Positions 55,101 through 63,891 of a stretch of 64,000 nucleotides of DNA are shown here, piece by piece. The stretch is from ZC4RG29 sp964521255 (GTDB lineage Bacteria; Bacteroidota; Bacteroidia; Cytophagales; Cyclobacteriaceae): NCBI GenBank assembly GCA_964521255.1, contig CAZFRM010000013.1:88105-152104 (forward strand), given 5' to 3'. Below the pieces are notes generated by a model, which did not search any database, was not told where the DNA came from, and saw only the letters and a list, made by a program, of their open reading frames with translations. A program made the position numbers and the translations under genes. The first letter of the stretch is position 1; each line of letters starts with the position of its first letter.

Positions 55101-55553
55101 TTTGACTTCACGTTGTTCCTCTCAGGCAGCGGAGGAAATCTTATTAACAGCAATCTTTATCGCGGACTAATGCCTGCATCCGGCTATACTAACTGGCATG
55201 AAGATATCCTTAACCGATGGACCACGGAAAATCCTAACACCACTGTTCCCAGAGTTATTTGGAACGATCCAAATAATAATGGCCGTGATTCCAATCGTCC
55301 TGACTGGTTACAAAAAGGTGACTACATGCGGATAAATACAATCTCGCTTGGCTATACTTTGCCTGCGGATGTCTTGAATAAAGTCAAGATGAAGAGCGCC
55401 CGTGTGTATGCTACGGTTCAAAACGTACACACCTTCGCAGCATATAAGGGATACAATCCGGATTTTCAGGCGGGTATTCTTAATCCAGGTTTTGACTATG
55501 GAACATATCCAAGACCAATCACTACAATGTTGGGCTTACAACTTAAATTTTAA
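52185..55553 (+). CDS. SusC/RagA TonB-linked outer-membrane protein with STN domain
   Basis: 1122 residues. Signal peptide (about 1-36), an STN (secretin/TonB N-terminal) domain (about 45-110, TVNLNGLSVADALKQLEA), CarboxypepD_reg-like domain (133-215, VTGKVTAQEDQSPLPGVNIF), plug domain starting LSEVVVVGYGTQRKSDLTGA, and a 22-strand barrel ending MLGLQLKF. Imports glycan fragments with SusD, driven by TonB. The STN domain marks it as a signal-transducing receptor that works with the adjacent FecR protein. The SusC signature SLSEVVVVGYG is exact. Confidence 0.95.
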   Translation: MEKLLHHLWMLTKHSLYGLIIQLFLSTTLLAVESNAQRYDLKKIQLTVNLNGLSVADALKQLEAQTEFRFTYNKYDLDKLPLLSGKYNNKSLYEILSAIGTQSGLYFKQVNENISVGLKKKNEEQVQLSQSSFQVTGKVTAQEDQSPLPGVNIFVKGTTVGTTTAADGTYALEVPDERSILVFSFIGYQTQEVTVGSRLVVDVELITDITSLSEVVVVGYGTQRKSDLTGAVSIADPEEMTKQATNDVTQMMQGRIAGVSITSDGQAGATPSVRVRGVSTFGSGGTTAEPLYVVDGYPLPPGGIRDVNPNDIETMQVLKDATAGAIYGNRGANGVVIITTKTGKKNQAFSIGLNTYYGLQKVPQRLPLLDREGYQRINSELLTNAGRPLVPGNDPNSPDYIDDIDTDWQDAGYQDGYIANVNINLSGGTEKTSYFMSMDYMDNKGTLVGTGPDYKRYSFRVNSETQLGRFKIGENVMIMRSDEHPLFFTTSINLPGGRPTLVNDLLQAAPTIPVTDPNREGGFGGADAIIHQSITLNVPGFNTLVENSTLVNRVLAGAYAEVDLIEGLSYRLNLQYDNTDITDELFVPEYDLGYFFPNPTAQYQVGNRSISSTLIENTLTYKRKFGKHDLTLLAGQSFQDFDFREVRTAGAGIQKPYVRSLASASTFSVTDDQQPAAIASYLGRVNYSFDDRYLVTFNIRRDGSSKFSEDNRFDIFPSVGVAWKIHNDFTMPGFISELKLRGGIGQVGNQEIGNFRYQSTINRSIPYEYSNGRVLGAATTILVDPSIQWETRTTRNIAIDAVLFDRKLEFTAEYYSNTSDNVLLGLPPPLTAGSLSDILINGGSIENTGIELSARYHLVRGDFTLDIAPNFYTVNNEILSTGSSAEFFTGTGSRNQVGHSLGEHFGWVYDGIFQTQGDVDAHVFQNANTAPGDIRFRNLNDDDLINEEDRQFLGKGMPTYYYGLNVTAGYKGFDFTLFLSGSGGNLINSNLYRGLMPASGYTNWHEDILNRWTTENPNTTVPRVIWNDPNNNGRDSNRPDWLQKGDYMRINTISLGYTLPADVLNKVKMKSARVYATVQNVHTFAAYKGYNPDFQAGILNPGFDYGTYPRPITTMLGLQLKF

Positions 55554-55559
55554 TCAGCC

Positions 55560-57116
55560 ATGTTAAGAAAAGCATTAAAAATTATAGCATGTGGTTTGAT
55601 AGTATTGTTCACCCATGCATGTGATAGCAAGCTGGAAATTGTTGATCCAAACCGATTGTCATCAACGCAATTTTATCAGAATCAGGAGCAGGCTATAGCG
55701 GCAATTGATGCCATGTACAATGTACTTATCATTGATGGATTGTATCAGCGGATGACTCCCGTCTTCAACGATGGAAGAGGGGATGAGCTTTCCTGTCGTA
55801 GTCCCTGGGTGTTTCTAACCGGGCTAAGTAATTTTACCGTACCCGCTACTGACGATGCAAATGAAATTACATGGGCAGGATATTATATTTTAGTGGCGCG
55901 TACCAATCAGGCCCTGGAAAATGTTCCGAATGTACCCGAGGTGGATGAGAATCTCAGGACACGGCTTATTGGTCAGGCCTACTTCCTGCGCGCCCTTGCG
56001 TACTTTAATCTTACAAACATATTTGGTACAGTACCTTTAACATTGGAAGTGCCCAGAGGTGATGCGTTTTACCCATCTAACGAAGGCGTTACCCAGGAGA
56101 TGGTCTATGATCAGGTTCAGGCGGACCTGGAACAAGCGGTGCAAATGCTCCCTATTGATTACAATACAGTGAGTGGTCCTGACAGAGAGCAGGTGGGACG
56201 TGCTACCAAAGGAGCTGCTTTGTCATTGTTAGGTAAGTTGTATTTGTATAGAAAGAACTATACAGAAGCCGCAAACTATTTTAAGCAGGTGATTGACCTG
56301 GGGGTATATGAAGTGACGGAAAATTACGAAGATCTTTTTACCGGTGATCCGGCCAAAGAGCAGGCCTATAAAGGTAAAATTTTCTGGGCTGAATTTACCA
56401 CCAGCGCTAACGTTGATTACAATTGGGGCGGTGATCCCACAGTAAACTGGAGACAGTTCATTGCAGTAACGCCAACCTATTCCAGGAATGATTTCTTTGA
56501 CTTTTATCCAACGGCATTTCTCTACAATGAAATGCGAGCGGAAAAAACTCTCGATGATAAATTTGATCCGAGATATCACACGGCGATTTTATCTTATGTT
56601 CCGGAGGATGGCTATACGACAGCCTATGGTGTGGATTGGGCTGACAATGGATATGGGCCAAATGATTATTTCATTAAGAAGTATACAAATGCCATAACGG
56701 GATCTGATCCATTCACGTCAGGTATCAACTACTATGTGATCCGCTATGAAGATGTATTGCTGATGTACGCAGAATGTCTTGCGAATACCGGAAACATTGC
56801 TGGTGCCGCAGAGTATGTGCAAATGGTAAGAGATCGTGTTAATCTTCCGGACCGCGAGGCAGAATTTGCAGGCTACAGTCTTACTCAATTTATGGACCAG
56901 TTGGCACATGAACGGATCATGGAACTTGCCATCGAAGGATCACGCTGGTATGATATCAAACGTTGGGGCTGGTTGGATGATCCAGCAAAACTGACTGAAT
57001 TGAAATCACATGATTTCGAGTTCAATACGTATACCCCTGAACGAAGTGTAATGCCGATACCCCAAACAGACCTGGATCGAAATCCTAATCTTACAGGTAA
57101 TTCGGCTAATCAATAA
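55560..57116 (+). CDS. SusD/RagB-family surface glycan-binding lipoprotein
   Basis: 518 residues. Lipobox THAC with C21, acidic residues after it (CDSKLEIVD). N-terminal and C-terminal SusD domains are recognised by NPNRL-type start (IVDPNRLSSTQFYQNQEQAI), RALAYFNLTNIFGTVPL (TPR-like core) and the end ELAIEGSRWYDIKRWG, then MPIPQTDLDRNPNLTGN. It caps the SusC barrel and binds oligosaccharide. It starts 6 bases after susC; a strong terminator follows. Confidence 0.95.
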   Translation: MLRKALKIIACGLIVLFTHACDSKLEIVDPNRLSSTQFYQNQEQAIAAIDAMYNVLIIDGLYQRMTPVFNDGRGDELSCRSPWVFLTGLSNFTVPATDDANEITWAGYYILVARTNQALENVPNVPEVDENLRTRLIGQAYFLRALAYFNLTNIFGTVPLTLEVPRGDAFYPSNEGVTQEMVYDQVQADLEQAVQMLPIDYNTVSGPDREQVGRATKGAALSLLGKLYLYRKNYTEAANYFKQVIDLGVYEVTENYEDLFTGDPAKEQAYKGKIFWAEFTTSANVDYNWGGDPTVNWRQFIAVTPTYSRNDFFDFYPTAFLYNEMRAEKTLDDKFDPRYHTAILSYVPEDGYTTAYGVDWADNGYGPNDYFIKKYTNAITGSDPFTSGINYYVIRYEDVLLMYAECLANTGNIAGAAEYVQMVRDRVNLPDREAEFAGYSLTQFMDQLAHERIMELAIEGSRWYDIKRWGWLDDPAKLTELKSHDFEFNTYTPERSVMPIPQTDLDRNPNLTGNSANQ

Positions 57117-57135
57117 ATTCCTGGTTAGTTGTTTT

Positions 57136-57167
57136 AAAGGTGCATGAGAATTCATGCACCTTTTTTT
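57136..57167 (+). terminator. Intrinsic terminator after susD
   Basis: AAAGGTGCATGA (57136-57147), loop GAAT, TCATGCACCTTT (57152-57163) followed by more T. A perfect 12-bp stem. It separates fecR-susC-susD from the downstream genes, perhaps as partial attenuation. Confidence 0.88.
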
Positions 57168-57211
57168 AAAGTTAAAATTGAAAGTAAAACGTTGTGATTA
57201 ACCCATATTAA

Positions 57212-60200
57212 ATGCGTTTTGAATTCTGTATAGGTGTGATGATGCTTTCAGGTTTATGGGGATGCAACAGAGAAAGCTCCCGATCGGGAACGGAATTGTT
57301 TCAACTGCTTTCGCCGGAAGAAACGCATATATCTTTTAACAACAGCATTGAGGATAATGATTCAGTAAACATCCTGACATACGAATACCTCTACAATGGC
57401 GGTGGTGTTGGTATCCTTGATATTAATAACGACGGACTAAATGATATTTTTTTTACGGGCAATCATGTGGCCAATGCCTTGTATTTGAATAAAGGCAATT
57501 TTTTATTCGAAGATATTAGTGCATCAGCAGGGGTTGAACTGAAAGGAGAATGGTGTACCGGTGTTTCAATTATCGATATCAACTCCGATGGATACGATGA
57601 CATCTATGTCTGTGTTGGAGGAATGGGAAACAAAAGTGTCTATCCTAACAAACTTTTCATCAATCAAGGTGACATGACCTTTAAGGAAATGGCGGAAGAA
57701 TATGGACTTGCTGATCCGGGCGAATCCATTCAGGCTGTCTTTTTTGACTACGATAAAGATCATGACCTCGATGTATATATCCTAACGGGTGGAGGTTTTG
57801 AAAAATCAGCCATCATACCGCGGCCTATACTTGAAAAAGGCGAGAACCGGAATACGGATAGGCTATACAAAAACACGTATGACAGTATGCTCGGTCATGT
57901 TGTTTTCACCAATGTATCAGCAGAAGCGGGCATCCTTCATGAAGGCTTCGGTCTTGGTGTATCGATCGTGGATGCCAACCAGGATTCATGGCCCGATGTT
58001 TATGTGTCCAACGACTACCTGACAAGAGATAATCTTTATGTGAATAATCACGATGGTACTTTCACTGATCGTTCATTGGAATTCTTTAAGCACATCAGTC
58101 ATTTTTCCATGGGCAATGATGTAGGCGATATTAACAATGATGGTTTACAGGATATTATTACACTTGACATGCTTCCTGAAAATCATCGTCGTAAGAAATT
58201 AATGTTCGGCCCGAATCAGCACGACGTATTTTACCTTGCAGTACAACGAAACTACGGTTATCAGTATATGCGCAATATGCTTCAGCTCAACCAGGGAAAT
58301 AATTCATTTAGTGAGATTGGACAGTTGGCGGGAATCTCTCAAACGGATTGGAGCTGGGCGCCTTTGCTGGCTGATTTTGATAATGATGGTTACCAGGATA
58401 TATACATCACCAACGGTTATGGAAAAGATATTACTGATTTAGATTTTGTGAAGTTCAGGAAGGATGCAGTATCTCCATTCTCAGATAAAAAGAAAGTTGA
58501 AAAACTCTTTCTTGATAGCTTGAGAGAGCGTCCGTCAATTACGCTGCCAAATTACATCTATAGAAACGAAAAGGATCTGACATTCTCCAACCAGTCGTCA
58601 AACTGGGGATTCACCCAATCTTCCATTTCAAATGGCGCTGCATATGCTGATCTTGATAATGACGGTGATCTTGATATTGTAGTAAGCAATATTAACCAGG
58701 TAGCTTTTGTTTATAGAAATAATTCAGTTGAAAAGGATGCTTTATCGTCTGGATTCCTGAAAGTGAAATTAAAAGGCCCTTCATCTAATAAATCGGGATT
58801 GGGCTCAGATATTTCTATCTACATGAACGGAGAAATGCAATTCAGAAACCATCAGTTAGTCCATGGATTTCAGAGTTCAGTAGAGAACATAATCCATTTT
58901 GGAGTAGGAACATCAAAAAATATTGACAGCGTCATCGTAAAATGGCCAGACGGCAGAGTGACTGGTTTAAAGAATGTCGCTGCCAATCAAATTATCACAG
59001 TCGCTTATGTGGATGCGATTGAAGCGCGTGATGTCAAAGACGATTTGCAACAGAAATACTTTTCATCAGTCGATTTAATCGATTTCAAACACAACGAAAC
59101 GGGCTATGATGATTTCAAAACACAACCGTTGCTACTGCATGGCTTTTCAACTCAAGGGCCGGCAATAGCTGTGGCCGATGTTAATGGTGATGACCTGGAT
59201 GATTTTTTTATTGGGGGAGCATACGGATCATCAGGAACAATTTTTATTCAAACCGGAAAAAATAAGTTTGAACGAAAAAATATTTTGAGCGAGGAGTTTG
59301 AAGATATCGGTGCTATTTTTTTTGATGCCGATGGCGACAATGATCTCGATCTTTATGTTGTCAGTGGAGGTTCTGAACGCTATGCAAATCATAAAAATTA
59401 CCAGGATCGACTTTACATAAACGACGGAAAAGGAAATTTTCATCACGACGTATCAGCGCTTCCTCCGATGCTTTCAAGCAAATCTATTGTAACCGCCGGC
59501 GATTATGATCAGGATGGTGACATGGATTTGTTTGTGGGAGGAAGAGTAACGCCAGGCGAGTATCCTGAGATTCCCGAGAGTTACATTTTACAAAATCAGG
59601 ATGGAAAATTTGTTGATGTAACGGACAAGCTAAACCCGGCAATTAAAAACATCGGGATGGTAACGACTGCCGTATGGACAGATTTTAATAATGATTCACG
59701 TTTGGATCTTGTAATAGCAGGCGAGTCAATGCGAATAACATTTTTGAAAAATACCGGTGCGGGCTTTATCGATATAACAGATCATACTTCATTGAAAGAA
59801 AGTTATGGAATGTGGAACAGTCTGCTGTCTGGGGATTTCGACAATGATGGTGATATGGATTTTGTCGCAGGAAATTTGGGATTGAATAATCCTTTCAAAG
59901 TTACGCCTGAAAAACCATTGGAAGTTTACTATGCCGACTTTGATAACAGTGGATCCATTAAACCCATCTTTTCTTATTATGATGAAGGTAAGGCATACCC
60001 CATTGCTTCACTTGATCAATTAACCGGACAGCTTCCTTCGCTAAAGAAATTCTTACTTCACTACCGGGATTATGCAAAGACTACTACACATGAACTATTG
60101 AAACTCACAAACAATAATTCCTATAAAATATTGCCTTGCAAAGTTTTGACAACATCATTCATTGAAAATCTTGGGAACGATCAATTTTCAATTTCACATC

Positions 60201-60739
60201 TTCCCATCCAAACTCAGTTTGCTCCGGTTAATGGAATGGTAGCGGAAGATATTAATACAGATGGATTACTTGATTTAATCATAGTTGGAAATAACTACGT
60301 ACAAGACGTTGTTCACGGTCGGTATGATGCCTCGGTCGGGTCGGTCTTAATTAACCAGGGATCAAATACATTTAAATCTCTTACGACTGATCAAACTAAT
60401 TTCGAAGTAAAGGGAGACGCCCGGGCAATAGCGCGAATTGAATTGTCAGATGGAAACTCCAGCCTTCTTGTCTCGCAAAACAATGACTCCTTAAAATTAT
60501 TTACCATCAACAATTATCGCGGAGCTAAAAGGATTCTTGTTGAGAATCATGAAACATCAGCCATATTGAAATTATCAAACGGAAGTCAAAGAAGAGTTGA
60601 ATTTACAGTTGGAGGTTCGTATTTATCACAAAATTCTAAAAGTATTGTTATTACTCCTTCTGTAGAACGCATTGAGTTCTTTGATTCAAAGGCAAACAAA
60701 ACAAGAGAAATACAAACTGTCAAAAATTCAATACAATGA
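57212..60739 (+). CDS. VCBS/FG-GAP repeat lipoprotein with ASPIC/UnbV domain
   Basis: 1175 residues. Lipobox LWGC with C18, so a membrane-anchored lipoprotein. Many FG-GAP/VCBS blades with calcium-binding D-x-N/D-x-D-G loops are seen (DINNDGLNDIFF, DINSDGYDDIYV, DYDQDGDMDLFV, DFDNDGDMDFVA), forming beta-propellers. An ASPIC/UnbV domain (about nt 58740-59010; NKSGLGSDISIYMNG, VKWPDGRVTGLKNV) sits between two propellers. Such proteins are common in Bacteroidota utilization loci but have no known substrate. Its stop overlaps the GH51 start, so it belongs to the arabinose-glycan system. Confidence 0.9.
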   Translation: MRFEFCIGVMMLSGLWGCNRESSRSGTELFQLLSPEETHISFNNSIEDNDSVNILTYEYLYNGGGVGILDINNDGLNDIFFTGNHVANALYLNKGNFLFEDISASAGVELKGEWCTGVSIIDINSDGYDDIYVCVGGMGNKSVYPNKLFINQGDMTFKEMAEEYGLADPGESIQAVFFDYDKDHDLDVYILTGGGFEKSAIIPRPILEKGENRNTDRLYKNTYDSMLGHVVFTNVSAEAGILHEGFGLGVSIVDANQDSWPDVYVSNDYLTRDNLYVNNHDGTFTDRSLEFFKHISHFSMGNDVGDINNDGLQDIITLDMLPENHRRKKLMFGPNQHDVFYLAVQRNYGYQYMRNMLQLNQGNNSFSEIGQLAGISQTDWSWAPLLADFDNDGYQDIYITNGYGKDITDLDFVKFRKDAVSPFSDKKKVEKLFLDSLRERPSITLPNYIYRNEKDLTFSNQSSNWGFTQSSISNGAAYADLDNDGDLDIVVSNINQVAFVYRNNSVEKDALSSGFLKVKLKGPSSNKSGLGSDISIYMNGEMQFRNHQLVHGFQSSVENIIHFGVGTSKNIDSVIVKWPDGRVTGLKNVAANQIITVAYVDAIEARDVKDDLQQKYFSSVDLIDFKHNETGYDDFKTQPLLLHGFSTQGPAIAVADVNGDDLDDFFIGGAYGSSGTIFIQTGKNKFERKNILSEEFEDIGAIFFDADGDNDLDLYVVSGGSERYANHKNYQDRLYINDGKGNFHHDVSALPPMLSSKSIVTAGDYDQDGDMDLFVGGRVTPGEYPEIPESYILQNQDGKFVDVTDKLNPAIKNIGMVTTAVWTDFNNDSRLDLVIAGESMRITFLKNTGAGFIDITDHTSLKESYGMWNSLLSGDFDNDGDMDFVAGNLGLNNPFKVTPEKPLEVYYADFDNSGSIKPIFSYYDEGKAYPIASLDQLTGQLPSLKKFLLHYRDYAKTTTHELLKLTNNNSYKILPCKVLTTSFIENLGNDQFSISHLPIQTQFAPVNGMVAEDINTDGLLDLIIVGNNYVQDVVHGRYDASVGSVLINQGSNTFKSLTTDQTNFEVKGDARAIARIELSDGNSSLLVSQNNDSLKLFTINNYRGAKRILVENHETSAILKLSNGSQRRVEFTVGGSYLSQNSKSIVITPSVERIEFFDSKANKTREIQTVKNSIQ

Positions 60740-62349
60740 TAGCATGCTTTAAAATGAATACGTTACGAATGAAACTATCAGGAATCAGTTTACTCCTTTC
60801 GTGTGTGATGACGATTACTTTACATGCACAAAACGCACGCATAAAAATCGATCCCGACCGAAAAATAGGAGAGATCAACAATCATATTTACGGGAATTTT
60901 GTAGAACACCTCGGTCGTTGCGTTTATGGAGGTATTTACGAACCTGGTTCTTCCTTGTCCGATGATAAAGGATTCCGGAAAGATGTATTGCAGGCTGTGA
61001 AAGAGCTAAAGGTTCCTATCACGCGTTACCCCGGTGGAAACTTTGTTTCTAATTATCATTGGCTGGATGGGGTAGGGCCTAAAGAGGAAAGAGTAAAGAG
61101 AATGGAACTTGCCTGGCACCGGCTCGAACCCAATACTTTCGGCACAAATGAATTTGTTGAATATGCACGGGCTATTGGCACTGAACCTTATTTCGCTGTT
61201 AATATGGGTACTGGTACAATTGAAGAGGCACAGTGGTGGGTTGAATACTGTAATATCAAGGAAGGTCCTTACTATGCTGAGCTAAGAAAAAAGCATGGCT
61301 ATTCCGAACCTCACAACATAAAATACTGGAGCCTTGGAAATGAAATGGATGGTCCCTGGCAAATGGGTCATCTCAACGCTGAAGATTATACAAAGAAAGC
61401 GCGTGAAGCAGCGAAGCTCATGCGCCTGACAGATCCTACCATAAAACTTATTGCTGCCGGTTCATCTAACTATCGTCCTAATGCTAAACCTGATGAATGG
61501 AACAGAACCATCCTTCAGGAATTAAAAGATGTAATTGATTACATCGCATTGCACATTTATGTTGGTAATCCGCAGGATAATTACTACAATTTTCTAGCGA
61601 CACCTTATGTAATGGAGGCAAGAACTCAAATTGTCAAAGGCATGATTCAGGAAGTGATGCAAACTGCGAATCGTGGTGACCGGGGTCCGATTTACATTGC
61701 ATGGGATGAATACAACGTTTGGTATCGTGCAAGAGGTGGAAAGTTTGCCCGGGGCGAAAATGCGCTGGAGGAAAAATATAATCTTGAAGATGCTCTCGTA
61801 GTGGCTGGTTTTCTTAATGCATTTGTTCGCAATGCCGATATCGTAAAGATGGCAAACATGGCACAGCTCGTAAATGTGATTGCGCCGATTTTCACAAATG
61901 AGACGGGCATGTTCAGGCAGACCATTTATTATCCATTACAACTATTCGCAAACAACGTTCAGGGTACTGCACTCGATGTGTTTGTTGATTGTGAACGATA
62001 CAATACAGAAGAATTTTTTATTGGGTTAGGGGAGACAAAAACCAAACAATCAAGCGTTCCCTATCTTGATGTATCTGCCTCATATAACAATGGTGAGGTT
62101 ACATTATGTGTAATCAACCGAAATAAAGATAAAGCTATAACAACCGATGTCCTCTTGCAGTCGGGTGAATACAGCGGTGCTTTTAAAGTGTATGAAGTGA
62201 ATGGACCTGATGTTAAATCAACAAACGACTTTGGAAAGGAAATCGTGAAGACAGAGGCGAAACCAGATATAAAAGTTAAAGGACAAAAAATTACATATTC
62301 CTTTCCCCCGCATTCCTTCACTGTGCTTAAAGGAAAAATACAATTGTAG
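60736..62349 (+). CDS. Alpha-L-arabinofuranosidase, GH51
   Basis: 537 residues; ATG 60736 overlaps the previous stop (ATGA), with M7 and M12 as other possible starts before the signal peptide ending LHAQ. Removes L-arabinofuranose from arabinan, arabinoxylan or arabinogalactan. The catalytic acid/base is E203 in WSLGNEMDGP and the nucleophile E325 in IAWDEYNVWY. The TIM barrel is followed by a C-terminal jelly-roll (about 435-537, YLDVSASYNNGEVTLCVINR). Exported to the periplasm. Followed by a GH43 enzyme 9 bases later. Confidence 0.93.
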   Translation: MIACFKMNTLRMKLSGISLLLSCVMTITLHAQNARIKIDPDRKIGEINNHIYGNFVEHLGRCVYGGIYEPGSSLSDDKGFRKDVLQAVKELKVPITRYPGGNFVSNYHWLDGVGPKEERVKRMELAWHRLEPNTFGTNEFVEYARAIGTEPYFAVNMGTGTIEEAQWWVEYCNIKEGPYYAELRKKHGYSEPHNIKYWSLGNEMDGPWQMGHLNAEDYTKKAREAAKLMRLTDPTIKLIAAGSSNYRPNAKPDEWNRTILQELKDVIDYIALHIYVGNPQDNYYNFLATPYVMEARTQIVKGMIQEVMQTANRGDRGPIYIAWDEYNVWYRARGGKFARGENALEEKYNLEDALVVAGFLNAFVRNADIVKMANMAQLVNVIAPIFTNETGMFRQTIYYPLQLFANNVQGTALDVFVDCERYNTEEFFIGLGETKTKQSSVPYLDVSASYNNGEVTLCVINRNKDKAITTDVLLQSGEYSGAFKVYEVNGPDVKSTNDFGKEIVKTEAKPDIKVKGQKITYSFPPHSFTVLKGKIQL

Positions 62350-62358
62350 AAGAAAGAG

Positions 62359-63840
62359 ATGCTAAAGAATTTACTGTATTGCTGTTTATTTTTTTCCATG
62401 GTCACTTACTTAGGTTCGTGTTCGAAGGAAAACGATGTAGATCCGAAACCAGTTGACACCACAGATGTTAAAATTCCACCTTTCGATATTAATAATATAA
62501 ATGATACGTATCCTGATTTAGCTCCGCTTGAAAACTGGCAGTTGTGGGGACCGTACAATACACATGACCCGTCGGTGATTAAGGATGGTGATTACTATTA
62601 CTCCTACAGTACAGATGCTGCTTATGGCGTGGCGCCTCCTGTGGGAATACAAATAAGAAAATCAAAAGACCTTGTAGAATGGAAGTTTGTGAAGTGGGCA
62701 TTGAATTCACTTCCCTCACTGGGATCAAACTTTATAATAAGCAGAGGAGGCACACCTTTTAACTCGCTGTGGGCTCCGTACATTATGAAGGTTGGAAGTG
62801 AGTTTCGATTGTATTACTCTTTGTCATCCGCAAGACCCCGGTTGAGTGTCATCGGTCTTCTTGTTTCAACAAGTCCAGAGGGACCGTGGACCGAGAAAGG
62901 ACTCGCCGTTACATCGCTGGATGACCATTTAATTCAAACAAATGCCATCGATCCAACCGTTGTGATTGACAAACAAGGTCAGCATTGGATGTATTACGGC
63001 TCAGCGTGGGATGGGATTTACATTCTTAAACTTGATCCTTCTACCGGTCTTGCAGCAGAAGCCGGCGACAAAGGGAAGAGAATTGCTCAGCGAGGTTTTA
63101 CAGGAAATACAATTAACGGAAACATTGAGGGTCCCGAAATAATCTATAACGCAACGTTTGACAAATATTATCTTTTCATTGCTTACGATTGGCTGGAAAC
63201 GAAGTATAACGTACGGGTTGGCCGCTCCGATTCTCCAGAAGGACCTTTTTATGATTTTAATGGCAATGATCTGAACCTTGAAGAGGATGATGCTCCGATG
63301 ATCCTGGCCCCGTACCAATTCATGGGCCACGGTGGATGGCAGGGGACATCGCATGTATCGGTTATCAATGACAACGATAAATTTTATATGATCCATCAGG
63401 GACGTCCTGGCGTTGATAAATATTATATGGTGATGCACGTTAGAAAAGTATTATGGACTGAAGAAGGATGGCCCATCGTTTCTCCTGAACGTTATGCTAA
63501 TGTCGATCAGGATCCTGTTACACAAGAAGAGTTGGCAGGAGAGTGGGAACAAATTGTATTTAACTATCAGGTAGTACCCGGATACGCTGATGAACAGATA
63601 TCACCTAATTTTCAGGTAGCCGTCACGATGCAATTGAGCGATGATGGAAAAATTAATGGCGATGCCTCAAGTCAATGGACATACACCTCTCCATGGTTAA
63701 CATTGAACTGGAGCGATGGTCATATCGACAAAGTAAATGTTTTTCGCGAACGCGATTGGGAAAATAAAATTGAAACCACACTCGTGTTCACCGGACTTAA
63801 TGAAGAGGGGAAGGCAGTGTGGGGGAAGAAGAAGCAGTAG
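62359..63840 (+). CDS. GH43-family arabinan-active lipoprotein
   Basis: 493 residues. Lipobox LGSC with C21; the following SKENDVD is acidic. Five-bladed propeller of GH43 with D70 as base (THDPSVIKDG), D198 (AIDPTVVID) as pKa modulator and E257 (NIEGPEIIY) as acid. The pattern THDP plus GxxYYxYYS resembles endo-arabinanase-type subfamilies. A C-terminal domain (about 400-493) is present. It would release arabinan oligosaccharides for SusCD and the GH51. Stop TAG falls inside a 14-bp tandem repeat. Confidence 0.88.
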   Translation: MLKNLLYCCLFFSMVTYLGSCSKENDVDPKPVDTTDVKIPPFDINNINDTYPDLAPLENWQLWGPYNTHDPSVIKDGDYYYSYSTDAAYGVAPPVGIQIRKSKDLVEWKFVKWALNSLPSLGSNFIISRGGTPFNSLWAPYIMKVGSEFRLYYSLSSARPRLSVIGLLVSTSPEGPWTEKGLAVTSLDDHLIQTNAIDPTVVIDKQGQHWMYYGSAWDGIYILKLDPSTGLAAEAGDKGKRIAQRGFTGNTINGNIEGPEIIYNATFDKYYLFIAYDWLETKYNVRVGRSDSPEGPFYDFNGNDLNLEEDDAPMILAPYQFMGHGGWQGTSHVSVINDNDKFYMIHQGRPGVDKYYMVMHVRKVLWTEEGWPIVSPERYANVDQDPVTQEELAGEWEQIVFNYQVVPGYADEQISPNFQVAVTMQLSDDGKINGDASSQWTYTSPWLTLNWSDGHIDKVNVFRERDWENKIETTLVFTGLNEEGKAVWGKKKQ

Positions 63841-63891
63841 GCAAAAGGCAGTAGGCAAAGAAGCAGTAGGCAAGAAGCAGTAAGCAAAAAG
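63834..63891 (+). repeat. Short tandem repeat GCAGTAGGCAA, ~14-15 bp period
   Basis: Copies start at 63834, 63848, 63863 and 63877 with small changes. The first copy supplies the stop codon of the GH43 gene. From 63892 to the window end no gene is seen, only AT-rich sequence with a CTCTCCTTTGGAG word similar to the hairpin core near 124. Confidence 0.8.
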
